Part shown: in pieces, positions 15,701 to 23,177 of the stretch
How positions within the stretch are numbered: the stretch's first letter is position 1
How the letters are laid out: every line of letters starts with the position of its first letter
DNA from: JARRJS01 sp037388885
GTDB taxonomy: Bacteria; Gemmatimonadota; Gemmatimonadetes; Longimicrobiales; RSA9
Direction: 5' to 3'
Length of the DNA: 28,532 bases
Assembly (NCBI GenBank): GCA_037388885.1
Contig: JARRJS010000048.1
Span: 1-28,532, forward strand
Position numbers and translations under genes: made by a program
Notes under the pieces: generated by a model
Database searches by the model: none
Seen by the model: the letters and a program-made list of their open reading frames with translations, nothing else
What the model was told of the DNA's origin: nothing

Positions 15701-18700
15701 CGGCCCCCGCGGTCGAAGCGGGGGCGGGGGCGCGGGCGGCAACCGCCGCTTGCCCGCTGGATCGGCCTGCCCCCGCCCCCGCCCCCGCCTGCCTCAACTC
15801 GGGTCGCTTCTCGTACACGAACTCGATGACCCGAGCCAGCGTCGGATAGTCTCGCAAGGCTACGGTATCGTCCCGTTCGATGCCCCACTCCTCCCGCACC
15901 GCGGCAAACATCTCCGCCTGCTTCACCGTGTCGATGCCCAGGTCCGCCTCGAGGTCCAACTCCAGCTCCAACATGTCCTCGGGGTAACCCGTCTTCTCCG
16001 CCACGATCGCCAGGATCGTTGTGGCCACGGGGTCCGCTGGCGCGGCCCCCGCAGCCGAGGCGGGGGCGGGGGCGGTCGGTGCGGAGCGTGCGGCGTCGGC
16101 CGGCGCCGGCGCAGTGCCCACCGGTGGCCGTCCCGCCTCCGGCGTCCCGACGTCACCGAGAACGGGCCGGGCCGCCCCCGCCCTCGCCCCCGCCTGCATC
16201 ACCTCGCCTCCGGAGCGCACACGCAGCGTGCGCCGGACCACCTCGATCTGTGGTTCCGTGCTGCCCGTGGCGCGCTGCAGAAACGCCGTCCAAGCCGACG
16301 GGTCGACGACGCGGTAATCATGGCCCAGGGCGTCGAGCGCGCGGCGGGCTCCGTCCGGCGCGGGCACCCAGCGCATGAGGTCCATGGCGATCTGCGAACC
16401 GAAGCCGGCGCCGAGACGCAGTGAATACAGCTTGGGTTGGGAACCGCCCCTGGACAGGTTGAGCTCGCCCAGCTCCGGGTCGATTTCTCGGAAGTTGGCC
16501 ACGGGCGGCACGATGCCCGTTTCCAGCATCTTGACGGCGAGGGCGTCCTCCATGGCGACCGCCATGGGGTGTCCCGTGTAGCCCTTGGTGTTGGCGATGA
16601 CGAGGTGATCGAAGGTGTCGCCGAACACCTTTCGCAGGGCCAGGATCTCGGCGGATGCGCTGCCGCCACGGGCCGGCGTGTAGGTCTCGTGGGACACGAA
16701 GACGGTCTGCTCCGCGATGGCTCGCCGGTCGATGCCCCAGCGCGCCTCGACGCCGGCGACCAGCTCCTCCATGACGTCGGTGATGTGCTCGACGTTCAGC
16801 CGGCTGCCGTGGAAGGCGCTGTTGGCCATGACCGTGCCCAGCACCTCGGTGATAGGCTGGATCCCGCGGTCGCGCGCACTGTCCAGGCTTTCCACCACCA
16901 GGGCCGCGCCGCCCATGCCAATGATCAGGCCATGGCGACGCCTGTCGAACGGGATGGCCGCATCCTCGACCCTCTCGTCGGCGGCGGCCGCGCCGGAAGC
17001 GAGGAACGCCGAGCCGAACCACGGCATCAGGTGGTCGGTCGTGACGTCGTCCGCCGAGATTACGATCACGCGGCGGCATCGGCCGGTCTGGATCCAGTCC
17101 TGGGCCATGGCAATGGCCTGCGTGCCGCTGGCACATGCGCCGTTCGTGCCAACGTTGGGGCCGCGCGCGCCGATGTACTCGGCGAACTGCGAGTGCCCCA
17201 TGTTCAGCACGCGGAAGAGGAACCGCCGATCGAACACGTATGGATTCGCCTCGATCTCCTGCTCCAGCTCCGCGATACGCCCGTCCAGGTCCTTCACGAC
17301 GGCAGAATCATCGTCCCCGGCCCGCGCCCGCAGTTCCCGCAGGTCGGCCAGTTGCTCACGGCGCCGGGCGTCCCGGTGATAATCCTCCACGATCTGCACG
17401 AGGGAGTCGAGGCCGGGGAACGCCGAGGCGAAGATGATGCCCGTGTCGTCCCGCATCTCTTCCGGCAGCACCCACCCGTCGGGCAGCCGGGAGCCGGTCG
17501 TGGTGGTGCGATAGCGCTGCACCAGCGGAATACCGGCGTCTCGCAGGGCGTCCAGGCCCGCAGCAATGGCCAGGCAAGTCACGCGGTCCAGCGCCTCGAG
17601 ACGATCCTCCGGGAAGCCATACTCCTCCGCCAGGTCCAGCTCCCCGCCCCGGCCCGCCAGCTTCACCACGTCCGCCGGGTCGTCGATCGTCTCGAAATGC
17701 GCCTGCCCGCCGTTGCCCTTCACCAGGCGCACGATGTGATGGTCCGCCATGGCGCGTCGCAGCTCGTGCGGCACCGCCACAATGAACTGCCCACCATCCA
17801 GAATGCGCGACAGGTTCCGTTCATCGAACACGCGCTCCGTGCCAGGCAACCCCAGCGCAGCTCCCGTGACACCGATCCGCACCGGCTCCACCGCGTTCGG
17901 GCGGGTTCCGGCCGGTTCCGGCTCGGACGCACCGCCCCGGTAGATGGCCATACCGCGATCGAGGAATTCCGCGAACAGCCGGCCCAGCTCCTCGTAGGGG
18001 CCGGCTGCCGGGGCGGCCCGCCAGGCGAAGGCCGGTGTCCCGGCGTCAGCAGGTCCCGTGGCCACGACCGGCATTTCGGCGTCGGCCAGCGTGGCGGTCG
18101 GAGCCGACGCGGGCGCGGCGTCGGCGGTCTGGACCTCGGCGACCCCGGTGCCGAGGCCGGCAGCGTACAGGCCGCACAGCGCGATGTTCACGCCCGTTGC
18201 GTCATCGAGGCGAGGGTGGTTGGTGAACAGCGGTACGACGCCGTCGTAGTCGCCCAGCACGTCGGTGACGAACCCGGTGAGAGCCCGTTTCGGGCCCAGC
18301 TCGACGAACACGCGTGCGCCGGCGTCGTAGAGCCGTCGCAGGCCTTTGACGAACTGGACCGGCGAGCCGACCTGCCGGGACAGGATATCCACCATGTGGG
18401 CCTTCGCGCCGGGCCCGGCCGGGTAGAAGTCGCCGGAGATGTTGGCGATGGTCGGCACGGTGGGCGGCTCGATGCCCAGCCGCTCCAGCACCTCGGCCAG
18501 CGCGCCACTGGCGGGCGCCACGATCTCCGTGTGGAACGCGTGGCTCACGGGCAGGGCCGTCACCCGATAGCCCGCGTCTTGCAGCGCGGCCGTCGCCTTC
18601 TCCACGGCCGGCGTGGCGCCGCCGATGACGCATTCCTTCGTGCTGTTGATGTTGGCGATGACCACGTAGCCGTCCACGCCGTCCAGGATGCCCTGCACCT

Positions 18701-20978
18701 GATCCAGCGGGCCGAAGACCGCCGCCATGGTGCCGTTGTCCTCGAAGGCAATGCGCGTCATCTCCTTGCCGCGCGCCGACACCGCCTTGAGAGCGTCCGG
18801 GAAGGAGAGCGATCCTGCCGCGACCAGCGCTCCGTACTCGCCCAGGCTGTGGCCCATGGTCATGTCCGGCACGATGCCGTACGCGCCAAGCAGCCGGGCC
18901 AGCGCCGTCTCCGTCGCCAGCACCGCTGGCTGCGTAATGGCCGTCTGCTTGAGCGCCTCCTCCGCCGCCGCCACCGCTACTTCGTCGCCGCCGTCCACAT
19001 AGATGTGGTTCGTGAGCGGCCGGCCAAGCAGCGGCTCCATGACGGCATCCGCCTCGGCGAACGTTTCTGCCACGACCGGCTCCGCATCGCGCAGCTCACG
19101 CAGCATGTTCACGTACTGGGAGCCCTGGCCGCTGAACAGGAACGCCACCTTCGTAGCCGGACCTCGCCCCAGGAATACGCCCTTCGAGCGCAACACGCGC
19201 CACCGACTCGACTGGTCCTGCTCCAGTGCCGCCAGCGCCTTCTCCGCCTTGCCCGCCAGCTCTTCGGCGTCTCCATAGTCGATGGCCAGACGCACCGGCG
19301 CCCGCAGGTCTGCCTCCTGCGGCGGCGCCGGCGCCGGCGCGCGGCCCGCACGCGCCTCTTCCAGCACACGCTCGAGCTTGGCACGCACGACGTCGTCCGA
19401 GTCACCGCCGATGACCAATGCACCCCGCAGCGGCGCCCGCACGTCCGACGCCCCGCCGGGGTGAACGCCCGCGCCCCCGCCCCCGCCTGCAGTACCGCCC
19501 CCGACTGCTATCTCCGCGCCCTGCACCTGCGCACCACCGTTCGTCTCGAGCCGTCCGGGAACATACTCTTCCAGCACCGTATGGAAGTTGGTGCCGCCGA
19601 ATCCGAACGCGCTTGCACCCACGCGGCGCACGCCGTCGGCGTTCACGTCGTCCCACGGTCGCAGCGTCGTGTTCACGACGAACGGCGACGACGCCCAGTC
19701 CACGCCGGGGTTGGGCCGCTCGTAGTTGATGCTGGGCGGCAGCACCTTCTCGTGGAGCGCCAGCGCGGCCTTCAGGATGCCCACGGCGCCCGCGGCTCCC
19801 TTCAGGTGGCCGATGTTCGACTTGACCGAGCCCAGCGAAACGGAGCCCGGCGGCAGTCCGAGGTCCTGGAAGACCTCGATCATGCTCTGCACCTCCACCA
19901 CGTCGCCCACCGCCGTAGACGTGCCGTGACCTTCGACCAGGTCGCCCGGCTGCGGGGACAGCCCGGCGTTCTGCCAGGCGCGCCGCACCGCCAGCTTCTG
20001 GCCGGCCGGGTTGGGCGCTGTGATGCCCTTGCCACGCCCGTCGCTGGAGGCGCCAATGCCGCGGAGCACGGCATAGATCCGGTCACCATCGCGTTCCGCG
20101 TCCGCCAGACGCTTCATGAGGAACGCCACCGCGCCCTCGCCCATCACGAATCCGTCTGCACCCTCCGCGTACGGCCGCGAGCCCGTAGCCGAGAGCGCGC
20201 CGATCTTGCAGAACTTGACGAAGCTGGCCGGGCTCATGTTTGCGTCTATGCCGCCCGTGAGCACGGCGTCGTAGTCGCGCTGGACCAGGCCCTCGATGGC
20301 CGACTTGGTGGCCGCGACGGCCGACGCGCATGCAGCGTCGGTGGTGAAGTTGGGGCCGCGGAAGTCGTAGAGCGCGGCGATGCGGCCGGCAACGATGTTG
20401 GACAGCTCGCCGGGCATGGTGTCTTCGGTGATGGGCGGCAGGCGCCGGCCGATGCCTTGCTGCAGCTCCTCCAGCACGGCGGCCCTCACGTCGGCGGGTA
20501 ACGCGCCGAAGCTGGGCGCGCGGTCCAGCTCCTCGGCGTATTCGGGGAAGAGGATGCGCGCCGAGGAGTAGAGGTGGGTGTCACCGCCCATGGCATTGCC
20601 GAAGATGACCGCCGTGCGCTCCGGGTCGAGCTGTTGATCCGGGTAGCCGTAATCGGCCAGGGCCTGCCGCACCACCAGGATCGCCCACTTCTGGGTCAGG
20701 TCCATGGCGTCGCCGACCTTCGGCGGGATGGGCAGCCGCCACTTGAGCGGCTCCCATTCGAAGTCCCGCACCCAGCCACCGATCTTGGTGTAAGTCTTAT
20801 CCGGCGCCTTCGGATCCGGGTCGTAGTACAGGTCCGAATCCCAGCGGTCCTTCGGCACGTCGCTGATGCTGTAGCGCCCGTCCTTGACATTCCGCCAGAA
20901 CGCGGCGGCGTCCGGCGCTTCCGGAAGCACCGCTCCCACCCCAACAATCGCGATCGCCCTACCCGCCGTCGACTCCAT
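12762..20978 (-). CDS. Iterative type I PKS / PUFA-synthase-like megasynthase, KS-AT-KS-ACP-ACP-KR-DH
   Basis: 2738 residues from ATG at 20978 (GGAG 8 nt upstream, 19 bp after the acyl-CoA dehydrogenase). KS1 (about 8-470): Cys217 in TTDAACASA, His351 in EGHGTST, His391 in NIGHLKG. AT (about 605-910): Ser711 in GHSLGE, later AFHTEIVAPA. KS2 (about 1034-1535), with a charged coiled-coil-like insert ahead of its Cys, keeps a full triad: Cys1282 in NGACASGTQ, His1430 in VSHET, His1470 in YTGHPM. Two near-identical ACPs have LGIDTVKQ, so Thr1684 and Thr1798 replace the usual Ser. KR: a structural half, then TGAAGSIT and active-site Tyr2330 (YSAAND). DH: double hotdog with His2469 in LHDHQIAETPVLPG and FHGPAYQVL. 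There is no enoylreductase, thioesterase or other release domain. The order is like PfaA with an extra KS. Product unknown; a lipid-like, partly unsaturated chain is likely. Ala/Gly/Pro linkers around the ACPs come from G-rich repeats. Confidence 0.93.
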   Translation of the reverse strand: MESTAGRAIAIVGVGAVLPEAPDAAAFWRNVKDGRYSISDVPKDRWDSDLYYDPDPKAPDKTYTKIGGWVRDFEWEPLKWRLPIPPKVGDAMDLTQKWAILVVRQALADYGYPDQQLDPERTAVIFGNAMGGDTHLYSSARILFPEYAEELDRAPSFGALPADVRAAVLEELQQGIGRRLPPITEDTMPGELSNIVAGRIAALYDFRGPNFTTDAACASAVAATKSAIEGLVQRDYDAVLTGGIDANMSPASFVKFCKIGALSATGSRPYAEGADGFVMGEGAVAFLMKRLADAERDGDRIYAVLRGIGASSDGRGKGITAPNPAGQKLAVRRAWQNAGLSPQPGDLVEGHGTSTAVGDVVEVQSMIEVFQDLGLPPGSVSLGSVKSNIGHLKGAAGAVGILKAALALHEKVLPPSINYERPNPGVDWASSPFVVNTTLRPWDDVNADGVRRVGASAFGFGGTNFHTVLEEYVPGRLETNGGAQVQGAEIAVGGGTAGGGGGAGVHPGGASDVRAPLRGALVIGGDSDDVVRAKLERVLEEARAGRAPAPAPPQEADLRAPVRLAIDYGDAEELAGKAEKALAALEQDQSSRWRVLRSKGVFLGRGPATKVAFLFSGQGSQYVNMLRELRDAEPVVAETFAEADAVMEPLLGRPLTNHIYVDGGDEVAVAAAEEALKQTAITQPAVLATETALARLLGAYGIVPDMTMGHSLGEYGALVAAGSLSFPDALKAVSARGKEMTRIAFEDNGTMAAVFGPLDQVQGILDGVDGYVVIANINSTKECVIGGATPAVEKATAALQDAGYRVTALPVSHAFHTEIVAPASGALAEVLERLGIEPPTVPTIANISGDFYPAGPGAKAHMVDILSRQVGSPVQFVKGLRRLYDAGARVFVELGPKRALTGFVTDVLGDYDGVVPLFTNHPRLDDATGVNIALCGLYAAGLGTGVAEVQTADAAPASAPTATLADAEMPVVATGPADAGTPAFAWRAAPAAGPYEELGRLFAEFLDRGMAIYRGGASEPEPAGTRPNAVEPVRIGVTGAALGLPGTERVFDERNLSRILDGGQFIVAVPHELRRAMADHHIVRLVKGNGGQAHFETIDDPADVVKLAGRGGELDLAEEYGFPEDRLEALDRVTCLAIAAGLDALRDAGIPLVQRYRTTTTGSRLPDGWVLPEEMRDDTGIIFASAFPGLDSLVQIVEDYHRDARRREQLADLRELRARAGDDDSAVVKDLDGRIAELEQEIEANPYVFDRRFLFRVLNMGHSQFAEYIGARGPNVGTNGACASGTQAIAMAQDWIQTGRCRRVIVISADDVTTDHLMPWFGSAFLASGAAAADERVEDAAIPFDRRRHGLIIGMGGAALVVESLDSARDRGIQPITEVLGTVMANSAFHGSRLNVEHITDVMEELVAGVEARWGIDRRAIAEQTVFVSHETYTPARGGSASAEILALRKVFGDTFDHLVIANTKGYTGHPMAVAMEDALAVKMLETGIVPPVANFREIDPELGELNLSRGGSQPKLYSLRLGAGFGSQIAMDLMRWVPAPDGARRALDALGHDYRVVDPSAWTAFLQRATGSTEPQIEVVRRTLRVRSGGEVMQAGARAGAARPVLGDVGTPEAGRPPVGTAPAPADAARSAPTAPAPASAAGAAPADPVATTILAIVAEKTGYPEDMLELELDLEADLGIDTVKQAEMFAAVREEWGIERDDTVALRDYPTLARVIEFVYEKRPELRQAGAGAGAGRSSGQAAVAARAPAPASTAGAAPADPVAATILAIVAEKTGYPEDMLELELDLEADLGIDTVKQAEMFAAVRQEWGIERDDTVALRDYPTLARVIEFVYEKRPELRQAGAGAGAARPGPGGVAATANAPAPASAGATAAGSVAAGDSWAGRVPVPVLRPPLDLTSANGVDLADGDRVIVFPDRGGVGRALISRLEKRGVEALVVEGAPQAEDLASQLDAWTADGGIRGVYWLPALDAEDLSALDAASWREALRIRVKLLYTTMRALYNTVGGAGTFLVSGTRLGGKHGYDAAGAVDPLGGAVTGFTKAFKREKPDALVKAVDFAPSRKTAALADMLIEETLRDPGVVEVGHRDGRRWTVGLRERSPDGGTAAAGPDAARGAAAAVTTIHGTPLDLGPDSVFVVTGAAGSITSAIIADLAGASHATFHLLDLTPEPDRDDVDLRRVVSDRDGLKRDIFERLKASGERATPALVEKELARLERSAAALSAIEAVEEAGGTAHYHVVNLLDVEAVDAAVRRIRETSVRVDALVHAAGIEISRLLPDKEPGEFDLVFDVKADGLFHLLSAFDDVPLGAVVVFSSIAGRFGNAGQADYSAANDLMCKIVSSFRATRPDTLGIAIDWTAWADIGMAARGSIPAVMKQAGIDMLAPAVGIPVVRRELTGGTKGEVVIAGSLGVMVQEFDEAGGLDRDAAQSLAAARGPMIGTVRSMGVHSGLVVETELDPAAQPFLHDHQIAETPVLPGVMGIEAMAEAAGLLFPDMRVATIEHVEFHAPFKFYRSEPRTVIVQASFRQDDDDIVADCRLLGSRLLHGRSEPEVTTHFTAQVRLRAAAESVGHEAHAVKVPAQPSSRADTVSAADIYHLYFHGPAYQVLAQAWHDDDVIVGRLAEGLPPNHVPPEQPTFAVPRLVELCFQTAGLRELAADARMGLPYRIERLELLNGADDEDDALVALARAAEDGAFDVDLADQAGNLRLSLRGYRTMALPDTPDEHALSSLRTLVGR
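15370..16197. repeat. Three inverted pairs of the G-rich repeat flanking the ACP domains
   Basis: Facing arms occur at 15370-15386/15427-15450, 15715-15732/15769-15792 and 16057-16075/16172-16197. On the coding strand each pair reads GCAGGCGGGGGCGGGGGC..., a spacer of roughly 35-100 nt, then GCCCCCGCCCC(T/C)GCC. They encode QAGAGAG followed by APAPAS linkers on either side of each carrier domain. They could fold as hairpins and could act as recombination points for gain or loss of ACP units. Confidence 0.6.
15421..16104 (-). repeat. Tandem 342-bp duplication encoding the two ACP domains
   Basis: Two units of 342 bp (114 codons) lie head to tail; for example GTACACGAAC recurs at 15471 and 15813, and the GACACG Asp-Thr codons at 15587 and 15929. 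By eye the units are over 90% identical in DNA, with mostly silent changes. Each unit starts and ends in the G-rich repeat. A recent duplication or ongoing gene conversion is implied. Confidence 0.85.
19471..19492 (-). repeat. G-rich repeat copy in the KS1-AT linker, read in a different frame
   Basis: The minus strand reads CTGCAGGCGGGGGCGGGGGC as in the other copies, but here the frame gives Gly-Thr-Ala followed by a run of Gly, instead of the Gln-Ala-Gly-Ala-Gly of the ACP linkers. The conserved unit is therefore the DNA, not the peptide. Confidence 0.6.
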
Positions 20979-20997
20979 CACATTCACTCCGTTCCGT

Positions 20998-22671
20998 TCA
21001 CGCTTGTGTCCGGTCGTACAGCACGTCCGCAACCCGGTCCATGTCGTCCAGGGCACCGGCCTGCGCCCGGTGGATCGCGTCCAGCCCCAGCGCCTGCTGG
21101 AACGCTGCCATCTCGTTCGTGTCCACGCCGGGCCCCGCGATCCAGCGCATGCCCTCCGCCGCCACCTTCATGGCCGCTTCCCGGCCGAAGACGCGGCTCA
21201 GTGTCGCCAGCGCATCCGCGTCGAACCGCTGGTGCGTCTTCTCATGCACCGCCCCCGACGCGAACGCCGCCGCCCGCCGTGCCAACGCCGCCGCCGACTC
21301 CGCATACGCGACGAGCTCCCCCAGCCGGAAGAGCACGTGCTGGTTGCGCGTCAGACGCTGGACCCGGGCACGCTCCAGCAGTCCCGCCAGGGCGTGCAGG
21401 GTGAGGGCGGCAAGGCCGGCGCCCACCGCCGGCTGCGACGCGTGCAGCGCCTCCATCGCCCGGGCCTGTCCGTGGTAGTGCTCGCCCCGCGTCTTCAGGT
21501 GCTCCTGCCAGCGGTCCCGGGCTATAGTCATTTCCATGATCTCCGACGTGCCCTCGTAGATCGTCGTGATGCGCACGTCGCGCTTGATGCGCTCCACCTC
21601 GTACTCACGCGTGTAGCCGTAGCCGCCCAGCGCTTGGATGGCCGAGTCCGCCGCCATGTTGCCCGCCTCGGTCGCCAGGTACTTGGCCACCGCGCCTTCC
21701 GTGTTCAGGCTGCCCTCGCCCGCATCGATGCGCGTCGCCGTCTCCTCGATGTACGACCGGGCCGCTTCCAGCCGCGCCGCGTGCGGCACGATCAGCTTGT
21801 GCGTGTAGCCCTGTTTCTCCGACAGCGGGCCACCCGCCTGGATGCGCGTCTTAGAGTACTCGATGGCCCGGTCCAGCGCCGCCCAGCCGGCGCCCAGCCC
21901 GAACGCCGCTACCATCAGCCGCGTGTAACCGAACACCAGCTGCGCCTGGATCAGGCCCTGCCCCTCCACACCACCCACCAGGCTGTCCGCCGGCACTTCC
22001 GCGTCATCGAACGACAGCGCCGCTGTATTGCTCGCCCGGATCCCGTGCTTGTCTTCCGGTTTGCCGTGGTCGAAGCCCGGCGTATCGCGCCCCATGACGA
22101 ACCAGCTCGGGCCGCCGGGCGCCAGCGCCAGCACGCTGTACAGGTCCGCATAGCCTCCGTTGCTGATCCACATCTTCGCGCCGTTGATCCGGTAGGCCAC
22201 GACCTCGCCGTCCTTCTCCACCGGCTTCGCCGTCGTCCGCAGCGCCCCCAGGTCGCTGCCCGCCTCGGGCTCCGTGGCGCCGTACGCCATCAGCAGGCCT
22301 TCCTGCGCGATGCGCGTCATCCAGCGCTGCTTCTGCTCCTCGGTGCCCCCGAACACGATGGGGTCCGCGCCCAGGAACGTCGCCAGCACACCCGTCGCGA
22401 TGCCCAGGTCGATGCCCGCCAGCGTCTCGCACACCCGATAAACGTCGAACGCGCCGCCGCCCATGCCCTCGTACTCTTCGGGAATGAACAGCAACGAGAT
22501 GCCCAGGTCGCCGCACATCTCTCGGATCATCTCCTCCGGGAACTCGTGCGTCGCATCCAGCTCCAGCAGCTTGTCCTTGGGAAGACGTTGCGCGGCAAAC
22601 TCCTGGATCGCCTCGAGCGTAAGCTCCAACGTCTCGCGATCGAGCCCCGCGCGTTGCACGGCTGTGCTCAT
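20998..22671 (-). CDS. Acyl-CoA dehydrogenase with C-terminal extension
   Basis: FAD enzyme that puts an alpha,beta double bond into acyl-CoA (or acyl-ACP) in the cytoplasm and passes electrons to ETF. 557 residues; the ATG at 22671 has GGAG 4 nt upstream. The core (1-about 385) shows LLMAYGATEPEAGSDLGALR (FAD/substrate region), YRINGAKMWISNGGYADLY, QALGGYGYTREYEVERIKRD, and the base Glu373 in IYEGTSEIMEM, matching MCAD Glu376. About 165 further residues, mostly helical, resemble the C-terminal domain of VLCAD/ACAD-11-like members. It is first in the operon with the megasynthase (19-bp gap) and PPTase. It may supply or tailor an unsaturated acyl chain, or stand in for the missing reductase step in reverse; this role is inference. 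Confidence 0.93.
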   Translation of the reverse strand: MSTAVQRAGLDRETLELTLEAIQEFAAQRLPKDKLLELDATHEFPEEMIREMCGDLGISLLFIPEEYEGMGGGAFDVYRVCETLAGIDLGIATGVLATFLGADPIVFGGTEEQKQRWMTRIAQEGLLMAYGATEPEAGSDLGALRTTAKPVEKDGEVVAYRINGAKMWISNGGYADLYSVLALAPGGPSWFVMGRDTPGFDHGKPEDKHGIRASNTAALSFDDAEVPADSLVGGVEGQGLIQAQLVFGYTRLMVAAFGLGAGWAALDRAIEYSKTRIQAGGPLSEKQGYTHKLIVPHAARLEAARSYIEETATRIDAGEGSLNTEGAVAKYLATEAGNMAADSAIQALGGYGYTREYEVERIKRDVRITTIYEGTSEIMEMTIARDRWQEHLKTRGEHYHGQARAMEALHASQPAVGAGLAALTLHALAGLLERARVQRLTRNQHVLFRLGELVAYAESAAALARRAAAFASGAVHEKTHQRFDADALATLSRVFGREAAMKVAAEGMRWIAGPGVDTNEMAAFQQALGLDAIHRAQAGALDDMDRVADVLYDRTQA

Positions 22672-23177
22672 CGTACTCCAGGTTGTTGGTAGGAATGTCA
22701 GCCTGTGAGGCCTGAAACGACGCTGTAATTAGACCTGACGACCCGTGCGGCGGTAAGAGGGAGAACCCGGAAATTGCGGCGGGGATTATCCTTGAGGCCC
22801 GGGTAGGGAAATGCCCCACAAAAGGCGGGACGCGGCGCCTGGCGGCTTCGCTAGGATGCTTCGCTAGGATGCTTCGTTAGGATGCTTCGCTAGGATGCTT
22901 CGCTAGGATGCTCCGCTAGGATGCTTCGCTAGGATGCTTCGTTAGGATGCTTCGCTAGGATGCTCCGCTAGGATGCGCCGCTAGGATGCTTCGCTGGGAC
23001 TGTTCGCCGTGCTCCGCCCACCCATCCCGGTGGTTCGTTTGTCTGTCAAGGGAGACGGGGGCCCGACGAATGCGGACCGTGCATGCCGTTCGTTGCCCGT
23101 GGCCGGGTCTCCGCCCTATCATGCATCCGGCCCGGACGGGTGACCCGTTCGGCCGCGGACCCGCACCTCTGAGGGCC
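22672..23177. other. 506-bp non-coding region holding the megasynthase operon promoter and a tandem repeat
   Basis: No credible gene lies on either strand. 22672-22844 should contain the promoter of the acyl-CoA dehydrogenase operon (minus strand), but no clear -35/-10 is visible. 22845-23000 is a 13-bp tandem repeat array. 23001-23177 leads to the dCMP deaminase. An in-frame extension of that gene upstream of 23178 exists, but it runs into the repeat array and lacks family similarity. Confidence 0.7.
22845..23000. repeat. Twelve tandem copies of a 13-bp unit, GCTTCGCTAGGAT
   Basis: Twelve direct, gap-free units of 13 bp. Units 1, 2, 4, 5, 7 and 9 are GCTTCGCTAGGAT; 3 and 8 have GTT for GCT; 6 and 10 have GCTCC at the start; 11 is GCGCCGCTAGGAT; 12 is degenerate (GCTTCGCTGGGAC). 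The order of variants hints at duplication of multi-unit blocks. The 13-bp period is not a multiple of three and the array is non-coding. Each of the first eleven units has a CTAG or TTAG core. Confidence 0.95.

Noticed and set aside
16375..17880. Second KS as a chain-length factor (inactive KS)
   Set aside because: Cys1282, His1430 and His1470 are all present, so it looks catalytically competent, unlike a CLF where the Cys is replaced.
16437..20501. Very long open frame (over 1300 codons) on the plus strand
   Set aside because: It is antisense to the megasynthase, whose domains and catalytic residues are clear on the minus strand. High GC leaves opposite frames open; the translation is Arg/His/Gly-rich with no motif.
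22845..23000. CRISPR array
   Set aside because: The units are 13 bp and directly adjacent with no spacers, and no cas gene is near; this is a simple tandem repeat.
22986..23177. N-terminal extension of the dCMP deaminase from an upstream start
   Set aside because: It would begin inside the 13-bp repeat array and adds sequence without family similarity; the ATG at 23178 gives the normal N-terminus.
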